From positions 76,609,980 to 76,673,979 of the forward strand of contig CP136063.1 in assembly GCA_032622095.1 (NCBI GenBank): 64,000 nucleotides of DNA, in the 5' to 3' direction. Both the position numbers and the translations under genes were made by a program. Positions 37,079-48,203 of this stretch are shown here, piece by piece. This DNA is from Siphonodentalium dalli. Taxonomy: Eukaryota; Mollusca; Scaphopoda; Gadilida; Siphonodentaliidae. Within the stretch, counting starts at the first letter, position 1, and each line of letters opens with the position of its first letter. The notes beneath the pieces were generated by a model that saw only the letters and a list, made by a program, of their open reading frames with translations, was not told where the DNA came from and searched no databases.

Positions 37079-38020
37079 AGGCACGTGAGGCCTTAGTTGT
37101 CGAAAATATTCATATTTGTTCCAATCACCGTAAACAGAAAAACATTAAAACGCATACAGTTTTGTTCATATATACCATGACCATCGCGTAAACAGCATGT
37201 TATCATAAAGATTTACTATATTTTACCTAAGCAAGAGCCTAATTGTGTTACAGAAGACAGCACAATGCTGCTGGCTAATCACACACAAATGGCATAAACG
37301 CTCTTTATTCGTTCCATATCAGGAATTCACCAACAAAGAACACTCTTTATGTTTACCATCATATATTTACATACACCTAATATCTCTTCCGATTTCCCCA
37401 TAGCGTTACGGTAGACACGCCCCCCTTATTCAATGCGTTCATAAACCTATGAACGCAACGTGACGTCACTTCCAATGTCGTTCATAGGTTTATGAACACA
37501 TTGGTCCCGGAGATTGTCGGACATTGCCGACTGCTTGAGTATCTATATAGTATACGTCCGGATTTGGCAAGAAATTTATTTTGGTCTATAATCAGTGCTG
37601 TTGCCCGGTGTTACTGAGCGTTGATGTTCAAAAAGCCCGCTACTCAAAGCGTTTTATCATTTTCCTTACCGCTACAAATACCACCCCCCCCCCCGAAACT
37701 TAATTGTTAGTTTCAGATGTCATTCTTGAAATCAACACGTCTACATTAGTTACCAGCTAAACAAGACAGTTTGTCATATGTGTATACTTAACTGTGAAAT
37801 TGCGTTTTTTTTTTGTTCTCCGTGAACGGATTCTCAAAATGTTTGGTTTTCCAAAAAAAACAGGATTCAAACTCTCTTAACTGAACCCATGCGTTCATTT
37901 AAATAGATGAATAAATTGTGGAAAAGACAGACAATCCTAGTTCATAATGTTTGTGGCGGTTTTTGACGGGTGGAAATATTTTCACAGGATACCCACCGCC
38001 AAGGCCAACCGTACCTTTAA
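37075..38020 (-). mobile_element. TTAA-flanked MITE family 1, long inverted copy
   Basis: Reverse complement of the 502-bp elements. The left part, 37075-37370 (TTAAAGGCACGTGAGGCC), matches their 3' half and the right part, 37948-38020 (GGTTGGCC complement, ending GTACCTTTAA), matches their 5' end. About 575 bp in the middle is different. That interior includes an 18-bp palindrome GTTCATAAACCTATGAAC at about 37438 and again, inverted as part of a larger inverted repeat, at about 37482. It is either a longer master-like version or a copy carrying an insertion. Confidence 0.75.
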
Positions 38021-38141
38021 CACATGGACATGTTTACCAAATGTTCCCAATTTCACATACCAATCGTGTCTTTACCGTGGCACACAATAACCAAACAACA
38101 AAATCGTAAATTTAACCCTTTACCCAACAGAAGGGCCCTGT

Positions 38142-38358
38142 GCCAATGCATTCTCTTATATATGCGAGTCGACCATAGGTCGCCTCGCATATATAAGAGA
38201 ATGCATTGGCTTAACACATTAAAAATTATAAAATTGTTAAAGAATGTAAGAAAAAATGGTAAAAAGTGTTAAAAAAAGATTTTTTTTAGGCCAATGCATT
38301 CTCTTATATATGCGAGGCGACCTATGGTCGACTCGCATATATAAGAGAATGCATTGGC
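38142..38358. mobile_element. Paired 69-bp palindromes with 79-bp spacer
   Basis: Palindromes at 38142-38210 and 38290-38358 are each 69 bp, with centres that are reverse complements of one another (GTCGACCATAGGTCGCC versus GGCGACCTATGGTCGAC). The spacer is A/T-rich (TTAACACATTAAAAATTATA...). The same pair and spacer occur at 63128-63345 in the opposite orientation, including ~60-80 bp of outer flank on one side (CAGGGTATAACTGTAACTAT). That flank shows the mobile unit is larger than the palindromes. Confidence 0.85.
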
Positions 38359-38444
38359 ACAGGGTATAACTGTAACTATCACAATGTGGTCAAGGAGCCG
38401 GTTCCAATGCTATCCATATTTGTATGGTCAACATCTGGTTTATT

Positions 38445-38573
38445 TACAGTAATGCTCTCGGGGAGAGCTGTCCTATATATGAATGGCAACAAGCCATATT
38501 TCCGACTAAATCCTGAAAAGTTACCCATAATTCTGCTGTGGTTAAGGAGTCGTTTAATTAGAGCATTACTGTA
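38445..38573. mobile_element. Internally deleted copy of the TACAGTAATGC MITE
   Basis: The left tip TACAGTAATGCTCT is kept, most of the left arm is missing, and the right arm runs from GAATGGCAACAAGCC to GAGCATTACTGTA. Confidence 0.75.
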
Positions 38574-39005
38574 TGTTTGTGCAATATGCTGTTGCCTTTG
38601 TTCTGGTCGTAGATGACTATTGTATAGTGTTAACATATGCGTAAATTTTTAAATAACTTTAAATATATTTTTATAGATGTCAAGTGGGATGCCAATACAT
38701 TTTGATTTATGTTATATATGTTAATTGTACATAAATACAGAAGGGAGGTATTTAAATCCATTTTTTGCAGGGTATTATCAACTTTACAAGGGAGATACGA
38801 GATTGTTATTACCCTTGTAAAACATTTCTTCTCTATATAACGACGGGATTTTTTTGCGGGCTAATACGAAATAATTATTTCCTGTTTGGTTAACATATAT
38901 CGAACAGGAACACCGGGATACGGCGTGGTATGGTCCTAGGGGAACAATGATGCCAAATAAGTCTTACAATTCTACATAGGGGATAAAGTGCGGTATATAT
39001 ACTGT

Positions 39006-39092
39006 GCAAAAGCATTCTCTTATATACGCGAGTCTCCCTATATATGCGAGTCTCCCATGGGAAGCCTCGCATATATAAGAGAATCCATTGGC
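39006..39092. repeat. Degenerate ~69-bp palindrome with a duplicated arm segment
   Basis: AGCATTCTCTTATATACGCG, then AGTCTCCCTATATATGCGAG, then a centre CCCATGGG and the complementary arm CTCGCATATATAAGAGAATC. One arm carries an extra ~18-bp repeat, so the palindrome is asymmetric. Confidence 0.7.
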
Positions 39093-39200
39093 TTTACGAT
39101 ATTTACCTTGACATTGTAAGCCAGTGCGCTGGCACATAATGTGTAATGCTGCACCAGCGCAGCTCCCGTCGGTCAAGTGTTAACTTAGGCGTTTACTAAC

Positions 39201-39457
39201 CTTCGTCGCATACCAAGCGTTCCCTCCAACGAATCTGAGGACAATTTCTGTCGGTATATTGAAGATTTTACTTATTGTCATCGTATCGACGTTGCCTCTC
39301 TCGAAGTCGTCTCCTGGGGTGTCGAATGAAAACTCACTTGCGGTGATGACGTTCGTGTCACCTGATCTCACTACGCCCTTTAATGTCACATAAACCCAGT
39401 CATCGGTAGCGGCATCAATAATGTTAGCCGTGTACAAGCTCATATACACACTATCGT
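39201..39457 (-). CDS. PLAT/LH2-like domain exon (partial gene)
   Basis: A minus-strand exon with acceptor TCATTTCAG before 39457 and donor AAG|GTTAGT after 39201. It encodes about 85 residues. TANIIDAATDDWVYVTLKG, then FSFDTPGDDFERGNVDTMT, then EIVLRFVGGNAWYATK match the first beta strands of PLAT/LH2 domains, which typically read as TDD-VYVTL-G, DDFERG-VDTF and W-KV. The exon starts in phase 1 and ends in phase 0, so the domain's last strand must be in another exon further left, which I could not locate. PLAT domains mediate membrane or protein contacts in extracellular and membrane-associated proteins such as polycystins and lipoxygenases. It is phase-compatible with the upstream EGF exon at 47868-48203 on the same strand and may belong to the same gene, though no transcript evidence is available. 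Confidence 0.75.
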
Positions 39458-39459
39458 CT

Positions 39460-40940
39460 GAAATGAGTTTTAATTATATATATACACACTCCTGGTTAAG
39501 GTGTGCTACTAATTTGCTATGATGTTGGTGGGTCCTGTTGATATACTATCTCTGTTATAGTATATATTGGTACAATTGTATATCTGGTATTTTCCCCAGG
39601 GGCCTGTGTTTAAAGGTACTCAATCCGATTCGATGCTCCTCATATAATCAGATTCCAGCAAGAACAAACATTTTTTATAAATGCTGCTTCAATTATCAGA
39701 ATCGATTAATTGCCCAAAAATAATTCTAACCAATGTCAACTATAGTATAAAATTGCCCGAAACGTGTTATTTATCAACATGTTTTTCGACGAAATTTGGC
39801 CTTATTATTAACACAGTTATCCATCTTCATCCGCAATTTGGTCCGAGACCATCAGCTCGTCGACTTTTTATTGAGCCACTAATAATACTCAAATACTTTT
39901 TACACCCGAATAAAAAAAAAGAAGAAGTAGTAATTGAGGTAGTACTGGCCCCACCATAGACCCAAGTAGGATTTTCATGTGGAGAACTGACTATATGTGC
40001 ACTTCAATCAGTAGGTTATATGCTTTCAAAACATTTGGGTAGACATCACACAAAGTTGTTCGGTTGCCATGGCAGCGGCTTAAATATACATGACAAATAA
40101 TCGGATTGTGCATCTTTAAGTAGACAGAATGTTTATTCCTTGTCAAGTTTTCATTTTTGGCGGTCTTTGGCTGAACGATTGGACGAAAGGCCATTATCTT
40201 CATAAACGCTTTCACGAGCATATTTATTGTATAACTGATTTAATAATAACCATACTCCAGATGCCGATTCCAATCATTTTGCAAACACCTGCACAGCCAT
40301 TATCGAAATATCTTTAAATATATATAGATGTTCTTGATTAGTTCACACAGACACTGGCCTGTTTTCAGATCGCTCGTAATAGCCGGACCCCGTGAGAATT
40401 ACAACTTTAGAAAACACAACAGTGTCGTTCTAGTGTGACCAAACTGTATGAATATACAGCCACACAAATTTAAATGTATAATGATTGTATTAGTTATTGA
40501 AACAACTCACTTATATCTACCTTTAACATAGTGACGACCCCTCCCCCAGACACCATCCCATCAATAATCCAATATATTCATTTGACCCAGTTCGCAGTCG
40601 GTGGGAGAGATGTTCTCAGTGCACGTGCTAAGCGTTCAAAAAACTCAGGCGACACCGATGGACGCATCTTGATATAAACAGTTCAGATCTCTTTAGGTCA
40701 GTGTCGCGAAGTTCGACTTGCGTTAAGATTGTGTGTTTTCGTTATCTACCTGAATTGTTGCCTTTCATCCATTTACCTTCTTAGTGCATGGATATATTAG
40801 CACCCTGACACTTGGCGATTGAGAACAACCTCCCAGCATAACGGTACATAACGGTGCACCGCTGGGCGGAGGTAACGCCCCCGACTGTACAATCAGAGAG
40901 GATTTTACTTATTTTTTGGTTTTGCAAATAAACAATCCAA
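39460..40940. other. Gene-free stretch
   Basis: No supported exon or RNA was found. On the gene model proposed here this lies in the intron upstream of the PLAT exon. Confidence 0.4.
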
Positions 40941-40945
40941 AATCA

Positions 40946-41414
40946 AGTTATCATCTGGAAACCAAAAAAAGTAGCAGAAAACCTGAATTTTCTAAGTCCA
41001 AAAAGAGGCGTAACTCTGGAAAAAAAATGGGCGGACGAAACCACGGCTATGGGGAAATCTTGTCCCCCCGGCTGGTCTATTGGCATACCAAAGATCAACT
41101 GAATTGAAATAGCGAAACCAAAGTTATGAGTTGAAACGTTCGTATGCCACAGAAAACTGAATTTTCTAAGTCCAAAAAGGGGCGTAACTCTGGAAAAAAT
41201 GGGTGGACGAAACCGCAGTTATGGGGAGATCTTTTCCCCCCGGCTGGTCTATTAGCATACCAAAGATCAACTGAATTGAGTTAGCGAAACCAAAGTTATG
41301 AGTTGAAACGTTCGGACGGACGGAAGGACGGACGGACGGAAGGACGGACGGAAGGACGGACGGACGGAGGGCTCCACTATATACCCCCAAATCTCCATCG
41401 GAGATCGGGGGCAT
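40946..41414 (+). repeat. Interspersed repeat with (GGAC)n tract and terminal hairpin
   Basis: A ~170-bp unit (TCTAAGTCCAAAAAGRGGCG, TGGACGAAACC, CCCCCGGCTGGTCTATT, CCAAAGATCAACTGAATTGA) occurs twice, at about 40990-41160 and 41165-41310. It is followed by a GGAC/GGAA microsatellite (41313-41368) and then CTCCACTATATACCCCC. The end is a hairpin CCCCCAAATCTCC/GGAGATCGGGGG. Confidence 0.75.
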
Positions 41415-41454
41415 AATAAGACTGGTGAGTATGACTTGTTACTGTATAGTCGAC

Positions 41455-42302
41455 AAAGTGTTACAAAGTGTTACGAAGTATTACTTTACATGATTTCTGA
41501 GATTCTCAGAGACCGCTCGTTGACAGGTCTTACAAATGATATAAAGTCCATGTGAGAAAACTGCAGTATATAACTCGTCTCAGTGTAGCGATAAATTATG
41601 TTACAAAGTGTTACGAAGCATTACGTTACATGATGTATGAGATTATCAGAGACCGCTCGTTGATGGGTGTTACAAATGATATAACGCCCCTGTGAGAAAA
41701 TCGCAGGATATATCTTCAACTCGCCTCAGTGTACGATATGTTAAAAAGTGTTACGAAGGTTTACGTGATTTATGAGATTCCACAGATCGATGTACTGCTC
41801 GTAAACGGGTGTTCAAATTATTGTACCATACAAATGCTACAAAGTCCCCGTGATAAAACAGAAGAATTATCGCAGCGTAGCAACATGTTTATCGTTAGAC
41901 TGCAAACAAATGAATATTTAAAGCATTACGGAGCATTTTGTGATTTCTGAGATTCCACAGAAACTGTTCATAGTCATATTCATGTCTGCATTGTCTGGGC
42001 ACAAGTGTTTTAATAATCACTTTAAATTTTACCAAATATATTAGTTTTTGAAAAATAAATTCCTTAAATACCATGATTCTGATTCCTTAAAAATAATTCT
42101 TCTGAAAACTTGTTTCGCGGTAAAATCACAATGACACAAAATGACTGTGTGCGAAAACTCGAAATCGAAAAATATTTGGCTCAATGCCGACAGACAGAAG
42201 AATTCATGTAAGAAAATGTTCACTAAACTTATTGATTATCTCCTTTCATGATTCCCAGTTGACATGGAGACTATGTTTTCCTCTTCCAAAATTCTGCTGA
42301 TA
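41455..42302 (-). repeat. Interspersed repeat R2, left part (host of LINE B)
   Basis: The left portion is a ~140-bp tandem repeat (GTTACAAAGTGTTACGAAG, GAGACCGCTCGTTGA) in three to four units from about 41455 to 41950. The right portion (41950-42302) aligns in reverse complement with 63388-63720, for example GCAGAATTTTGGAAGAGGA and GAAACAAGTTTTCAGAAGAA. The continuation of the element is found on the far side of LINE B at 45202-45235, showing that the LINE split it. Confidence 0.75.
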
Positions 42303-45201
42303 CTTACTTACTTCTTACTTCTGTAATCCAACCGTCCAGCATCGGACAACCTCAACTTGTTGAGTAAACTGTACATATTTACAGGTACCATAACGTCACC
42401 ATATTAGGGGATAACATATATAGGTTAAAATACACCATGCATGGTCATTCGTCGCCACCAATGTTCTTTCTGTCGATCGAATACTTCTTTCTGGCACAGT
42501 GCAAGCGATAGCATAGATGCATTCAGTTTTGATAGCAGAGCTGCAACCTCTTCGCAATCCTCAATCTGCAATATGTGAATCCCATTACCCAGGGTGACTG
42601 TGAGTTTATCCTTTGTCGACAAGTTGTTGAAATCCTCTTTCGTTATTTCATCATATATGTTCTTGATATGTTGAAGACAACCCCCTCTGACCGACTCTAA
42701 AATCTCACATTCCAACAGTAGGTGTTCAATAGTCTCTCTCTTCAAGTTACAGCAACGGCATTTCCCTTCTGACTTTGAGATGTTAGATTTTTGGCTGTGT
42801 ATTTCTAGCGTATATGTGTTAGTCAGCATCTTCAGCTTCACCGCAATCTTTGCTGTGATGTCATTAGCTGAATTCATACCACCAATGATGTTGTTGATCT
42901 TTCCTGGTGTATAGGTAGTGTGATCCAGTAGTTGTAAGGTGCTGTACAGATCTTGTAGTAAGGTAGTTCTTCCAGTAGCGGTTGACTGAGTCTTTAATAA
43001 TTTTCTTCCAGGCATTTTTCTTCACGGGGTGATGTAATAAGTTCAATGGAGATGGTAGCTCGTATTTATACAATATTCTCCTGACATCATAAAACCAGCT
43101 GTTGCTTTTCTCATCTTTCAAGATTAGTTGACGGAATGCCAGTTTTTTCTCTATTAAGGATTCATCTTGATGAGTGAGATTGTTGAAGAACGTGAGAGCC
43201 TTCAAGTCGATTTGTGCCTCTATCGGGAGGAGACCTGACAGTATGTATATAGCAGGTTCGGCTACGTTTGGTAGTAGAGATAGCAGCTGCTTAACGAACT
43301 TCTTCTGATATCCCTCCAGCATGTTGACGTGTCTTTCTTCTGGTAGCAGGATTTCACATCCATATGTCAAAGTGGGAATAACATATGTCCTATAAATATG
43401 AAGGCATGTCTCTTGGTCCAATCCGTTCTCCCCATGGAAGCCAAGCGGCATTAGACTATAAGCTGTTCTTCTCGCCTTTTTGATATTATTTTGTATGGTT
43501 TCCATGACTGATTTGGTGGCTGTTGTTGAGCGGAGTATACCAAGATGGGCTGCCACATCGACATTGGGCATCTGTGTCCCAGCCAGATCCCATGTTTTGT
43601 CAACAATATTTTTTCTTCCGTTTTGTGAAATCTTCAATATTACACATTTCTTCGGTTGAAGGAGATAACGATGTAAATTACTGTATTGATATGCAGTGTT
43701 GATCAGGATTTTGAGATCATTTGGATCACTGCTCATCAGTGCGATATCATCTGCGCATGATGTGGAGTTCATTCGGGTGGTTCCAATGCTGCTACCCAGT
43801 CTGTTCGCCAGCAGTGAATGCAGTAGATCCTCTATATATAGATTGTAGAGGTCGGCGCTTAAGATACCACCCTGTCTCACTCCTTGGTGTGTCTCGAATG
43901 GTTCCGATCTTTGGTTGTCCCACTTTACAACGGATACACAGTCTGTGTGAAGGTTATCGATCACTGACCAGCAAACAGCGTGAGTGCTTGTGATGTATGT
44001 TTTTCTCATCAGTATTTCTTTTGTGACAACGTCAAAGGCTGACTGCGCATCCAGGAATGCTACATATATCGGTGTGTTGTTATCCAGGGCTTCTCTGACT
44101 ACCTCCTCGACCATAAATGCACTATTACGTGGAGATGCGTTGGCGGTGAATCCTCTTTGAGTTGGAGCTTGTGTAGAGTACATTTTCGTAGGAATTCACG
44201 CATGATGACTTCCACAACTTTCAGGATAACTGGTAACACAGTGATGCCCCGATAATTGGAAGAGTCTTGTCGCCTTTACGTTTATATATCGGATTAAGTA
44301 GGCCGATCTTGAGATTTGCAGGCACTTCTTTATTTATCAGGATACAGTTGATTATGCTCGTTAGAATACCTAGCAGGTCTTCGCCAGCAAAGATAAAATG
44401 CTCCACTGTTAGCCCAAAGATGTCCTGGGCTTTTCTTCTATGTAAAAATCCTAATGCATTGATCACGTCCCCACAACTGACCTCTTCTAACTTATCGTCT
44501 GGTAGACATTCTGAGATGTGTTGATAGTCCCTTTGACATAGTTTCAGGAAAGTGTGATTGTAGCCATTGGCTGCTGGTTTAGCGAGATTGCTGAAGTGCT
44601 GATGCCAGCCTTGTAGTACTTGCTCATTACTGTACACTTGTCCGTCCACATTAAGGTAAGATATCATTGCGGCTCCCGAATTTCTCTGTTTACTTATTAA
44701 TTTATAGAATGTTTCAGAATCAGATGCCCTTGTTGTCATGATCTTGTCCTTATATCTTGCATCCTTCACGCTGACTGCTTCTCGATCTTTCGTGCGGTAG
44801 ATCCTTACGAGATTCTTTCTTTTGTACTAAAAACATGTTATCGTGGTCTGATGGTCTTCCAGCTTTTACCCAGCTACTGTGCGCATTTCTATTTGAGTAT
44901 AGGGCTGCGGCTATCTCTCTGTTCCAGACTTCAATATTTGGTTTATTCTCTGATGGTTTTTTCGCTATGGTTGCCTCATTTGCACACTGCTCGAGCACCG
45001 ATGATAATTTAGTCACAGCATGTTGCAGTTGAACTGTGCTTGTAGAGCCGGGGATACACTTCAGCGTTGCAGATTTGTGTGTTACAGTGCTTGCGTATAG
45101 TTCAGTGTTGATCTTTTTCCAGTTCACTTTCCGTGAAATGACAGGCGTCTTATTTGTTTTTGCTATTTGTATTCTTTCATGCAGTTCCAAGTAAACTGGT
45201 A
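42303..45201 (-). pseudogene. 5'-truncated LINE reverse transcriptase B
   Basis: On the minus strand four overlapping frames together make one LINE ORF2 lacking its endonuclease. 45190-44750 holds a linker. 44769-44221 holds fingers and palm start, with LGFLHRRKAQDIFGLTVEHF. 44183-42864 carries the core palm with FLDAQSAFDVV, GVRQGGILSADLYN and CADDIALMS, plus thumb. 43015-42425 holds the C-terminus with a CRCC...H...C zinc-knuckle-like motif. Frame breaks lie near 44760, 44200 and 43000. The 3' end is a short (AAGT)n tail at 42303-42320. TATCA flanks both ends (plus-strand TGATA at 42298-42302 and 45202-45206), a likely 5-bp target duplication. Reverse transcriptases of this type copy their own RNA at nicked target DNA. 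This copy is inactive. Confidence 0.88.
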
Positions 45202-45476
45202 TGATAATGTTTAATTTTCATCAAAAGTTTATTAATTTTTGTCAATGTTTTGTTTCGTCCTTGACATACGCTTCAGGAAAAACCCGCTCGATCTACAGAT
45301 GGATCAATATTATTCGGACGGGAATGGGGCGAGTTGGCTTCGGCTCAAGTCGTCACCGATCATATTGGGACAGTGAATCTCTTTCGGTCCGTTATTTGAG
45401 AACATATAGTTCCTTGTTTCAACCGTCTTTTAAGGGTGAAAATGTTTTTAAAATCAATAAATGGCATAGTTATAAT
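45202..45476. other. Continuation of repeat R2 and gene-free spacer
   Basis: 45202-45235 (complement reads ACTTTTGATGAAAAT) matches 63360-63385. The rest holds a short plus-strand frame without domain evidence. Confidence 0.45.
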
Positions 45477-45478
45477 GA

Positions 45479-45862
45479 ATAATCTCGGTTTCATAATGTA
45501 ATTACACAGTCTAAAGGCATACCTATAAATCGCTTCAATGCCTAAATAATCGACCTCTTAACCACAGCAGAATTATGGGTAACTTTTCAGGATTTAGTCG
45601 GAAATATGGCTTGTTGCCATTCACCGGAAAGCTCTCACCGAGAGCTTTCCGATGAATGGCAACAAGCCACATTTCCGACTAAACACCGAGAGCTTTCCGA
45701 TGAATGGCAACAAGCCATATTTCCGACTAAATCCTGAAAAGTTACCCATAATTCTGCTGTAGTTAAGAGGTCGATTATTTAGGCCTTGAAGCGATTTATA
45801 GGTTTGTGATTCGACATATGCCTTTAGACTGTGTAATTACATTAGGAAACCGAGATTATTCC
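45479..45862. mobile_element. Large composite palindrome containing a TACAGTAATGC-like MITE core
   Basis: The outer arms AATAATCTCGGTTTC...ACACAGTCTAAAGGCAT pair with ATGCCTTTAGACTGTGTAA...GAAACCGAGATTATT. The inner arms carry the GATTTAGTCGGAAATATGGC, GCTTGTTGCCATTC and GAAAGCTCTC blocks of the 20774 family. The inner right arm segment (GAGAGCTTTCCGATGAATGG to GACTAAA) is duplicated in tandem near 45640-45735. The total inverted repeat is about 380 bp. Confidence 0.8.
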
Positions 45863-46779
45863 TTAAGCAGTTTGCTGTATGTCTATATAATTAGGATTTG
45901 AAACAGTGGACACGCATTTGGTAGCCTACATAATATATGCATCACAAAACAGATTAGAAACTTGTTCCCAGCCTATTTACATAAACTCACACCGGACATT
46001 GCTCGTGCTATTCTCAGAATTTCAGCTGAACTAATTGTTATATTCTTTGATGTTTGTATCGTTTAGCCTACTTATAACATTTAGTGGTGAAACACGAATT
46101 ATAAACCCGTGAATATGTACCCCAACTTTATGCGCTATGAGTATGGTGACGTCACGGTGTAAATTTAATATCCGTGGTTGTAATTGCGACGCCGTAAACC
46201 CACAGGTATCCGGAGCAACAGACCGCACAACCCTAAAGACATATCTACACTACGATAGTTAAATTATGCATGGTGTTCCGAAGCTGACTATGGTTTTACT
46301 TTCAGGTATGATGCATGGCTTTATCGTGGTTCGTTGCAGCTCATGCATTCTGCATATCTATACTCATCAATACAGTTATATTATAGGTAGCAACGGTCAT
46401 GTTGCTTTATGATACACCGATTAAACTACATGTTTTGTGACAGTGTTCTATATTGCTATGATCAAACCTTAAAAGATGGATTATCTCTTTAAATAACAAA
46501 TTTGAAATAGTTGCGTGGGTATAAAATAATAATAATGAATTAACGACCCCTGGTCGGAAAGTCTTCTATCAATTAATATTGATTTTGTTTCCAATATTGT
46601 ATTGTGAAATAAGATGATTTATTGCGACACATTATAGGTCTATTGTTAGAACAGACCATTCGGATGATACCATATATCGATAGAGGGCATTAGGATGTTC
46701 CTATAACCGATGTACAGAACGTCAAGTGTCCCAGATTGATTGATTGTATTGTTTTATTATATAGTTATGAGCTATAATA

Positions 46780-46985
46780 AGTATAATTAACGTTTTTTGC
46801 TTTTGTATACATAACAAAGGAGAAAAAAATTGACAATAACATACTGTTTATGTCATATTTCTGATTGGTATAAGAACAATTTTTTTTTTTACTATTCTTT
46901 CTGTTTATGATGGTTTTTGACGGAGGCGAATATTTTAACAGAATACCCACCCCAAACGCCGCCCGTATCTGTACGTAAGAAAAAC
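46780..46985 (-). mobile_element. Decayed fragment of TTAA-flanked MITE family 1
   Basis: TGACAATAACATACTGTTTATG, then GTTTTTGACGGAGGCGAATA and GAATACCCACCCCAAACGCC correspond in reverse complement to the 5' half of the 502-bp elements, with many substitutions. Neither end is intact. Confidence 0.6.
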
Positions 46986-47084
46986 TGACCGCGCTATGAA
47001 ATGAAAGTGTTAATGACACTGCAGCTCAACTTGGGGGGGGGTAATTTTTGCTGAGCAATGAAACGAATGATAAAGAAGAAGTCA

Positions 47085-47350
47085 CGCTGAAGATCCATAT
47101 AACGTTTGATCATGATCGGATGAGGGATATGGTCTGAAAGAGTGCGCCAAAGGATTTAGTCACACACGTAGTAAATTCCAAGATGGCCGCTGGCGGCCAT
47201 ATTTTCAACGAATTTCGGTCAAAATAGAGGCTGCCATCTAGAGGTCACCCCGAAATTCCATATGATTTGGTGATGATCGGGTGAGTGATGTGGTTTGTAT
47301 ACGATGCGCTCAAGGATTTAGTCATACAAAGAGTAAATTCCAAGATGGAT
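47085..47350. repeat. Two ~170-bp repeats of CCAAGATGG type
   Basis: TGATCATGATCGGATGAGGGATATGG-like and AAGGATTTAGTCACACACG...AGTAAATTCCAAGATGG occur at about 47105-47190 and again at about 47268-47350, joined by a GGCCGCTGGCGGCCAT palindrome. A related reversed block is near 23215-23285. Confidence 0.65.
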
Positions 47351-47510
47351 TACTACCCAACTCGGTCGTAACGTTTTACATCCATGTTTCTCAAGATCAT
47401 TCTGTTGAAATGTGGTAGTAGTGCTGGTAACCAGCGTAATGTATCTTTCTGCTGTATTTTTTGTTGGCACTTATTGTTTTGTAGACGTATTTGACTATAA
47501 ATAAATATGT

Positions 47511-47825
47511 TTAAACGGACATGGCTCATTCGAACCTCCATATTTTGTCTACGTAATCTGGAAGGACGGTACGATAGGTCAATAAATACACGAAATATTG
47601 ATATGCCGGCTTCATATATGCTTTGAAAAACACCTGCCAAAGTAAAAGCCGTTTTCCAGCAGTTTTCAATTTTTCGCCCGAACACCTTGTTCATAGTTGC
47701 ATTTTTCATTACTTCAATGCGTCTTTTTGGGTTACAGAATGCTCGACCTATTTCGATACCGGGAACAATTCAAAAGCTAATAATATTATTTGTATTTTGG
47801 ACCGCACACCGCCATGTGGCTTTAA
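47511..47825 (+). mobile_element. TTAA-flanked MITE family 2, short copy
   Basis: TTAAACGGACATGGCTC at the left and CCATGTGGCTTTAA at the right, with interior blocks shared with 36478-37078 (CGAAATATTGATATGCCGGC, CCAAAGTAAAAGCCGTTTTCC, ACTTCAATGCGTCTTTTTGG). It is about half the length of the other copy. It sits 43 bp from the EGF exon's donor site, within the proposed intron. Confidence 0.75.
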
Positions 47826-47867
47826 TCTAACACAACAAGCCAATACGCATGCACAGTTTATACTCAC

Positions 47868-48203
47868 ATGTTTCGCAACGTGCTCCGGAGTAAGGTATCG
47901 GACATTCACACTGGTATCCAAATATCTGGTTCCGACAGGTCCCACCATTCAGGCAAGGCCATGATGCACAGAAGTCATATGTTTCGCAACGTGCTCCGGA
48001 GTAACGTGTCGGACATTCACACTGGTATCCAAGTATGTTGTTCCGACAGGTCCCACCATTCAGGCAAGGCGATGATGCACAGAAGTCATATGTTTCGCAA
48101 CGTGCTCCCAAGTAAAGTATCGGACATTCACACTGGTATCCAAGTCTGTGGTTCCGACAGGTCCCACCATTCAGGCAAGGCGATGATGCACAGAAGTCAT
48201 TTC
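47868..48203 (-). CDS. Exon with three EGF-like domains (partial gene)
   Basis: A minus-strand exon of 336 bp with acceptor TGTTTACAG before 48203 and donor CAT|GTGAGT after 47868. Both borders are phase 1, the classic symmetrical phase of shuffled EGF modules. It encodes three consecutive EGF-like repeats of exactly 37 residues (111 bp). Each has the spacing C-x4-C-x5-C-x8-C-x-C-x8-C, seen in CASSPCLNGGTCRN and CECPxxYxGARCE. The repeats are highly alike, pointing to recent internal duplication. The calcium-binding consensus (D-x-D/N-E before the first Cys) is absent, so these are probably not cbEGF domains. They would act in an extracellular or secreted protein. The next exons were not adjacent. 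The same strand and phase suggest linkage to the PAN exon at 60.8-61.1 kb and the PLAT exon at 39.2-39.5 kb. Confidence 0.88.

Noticed and set aside
39991-40317. Opposed short frames upstream of the PLAT exon
   Set aside because: No domain similarity and composition no different from the surrounding AT-rich sequence.
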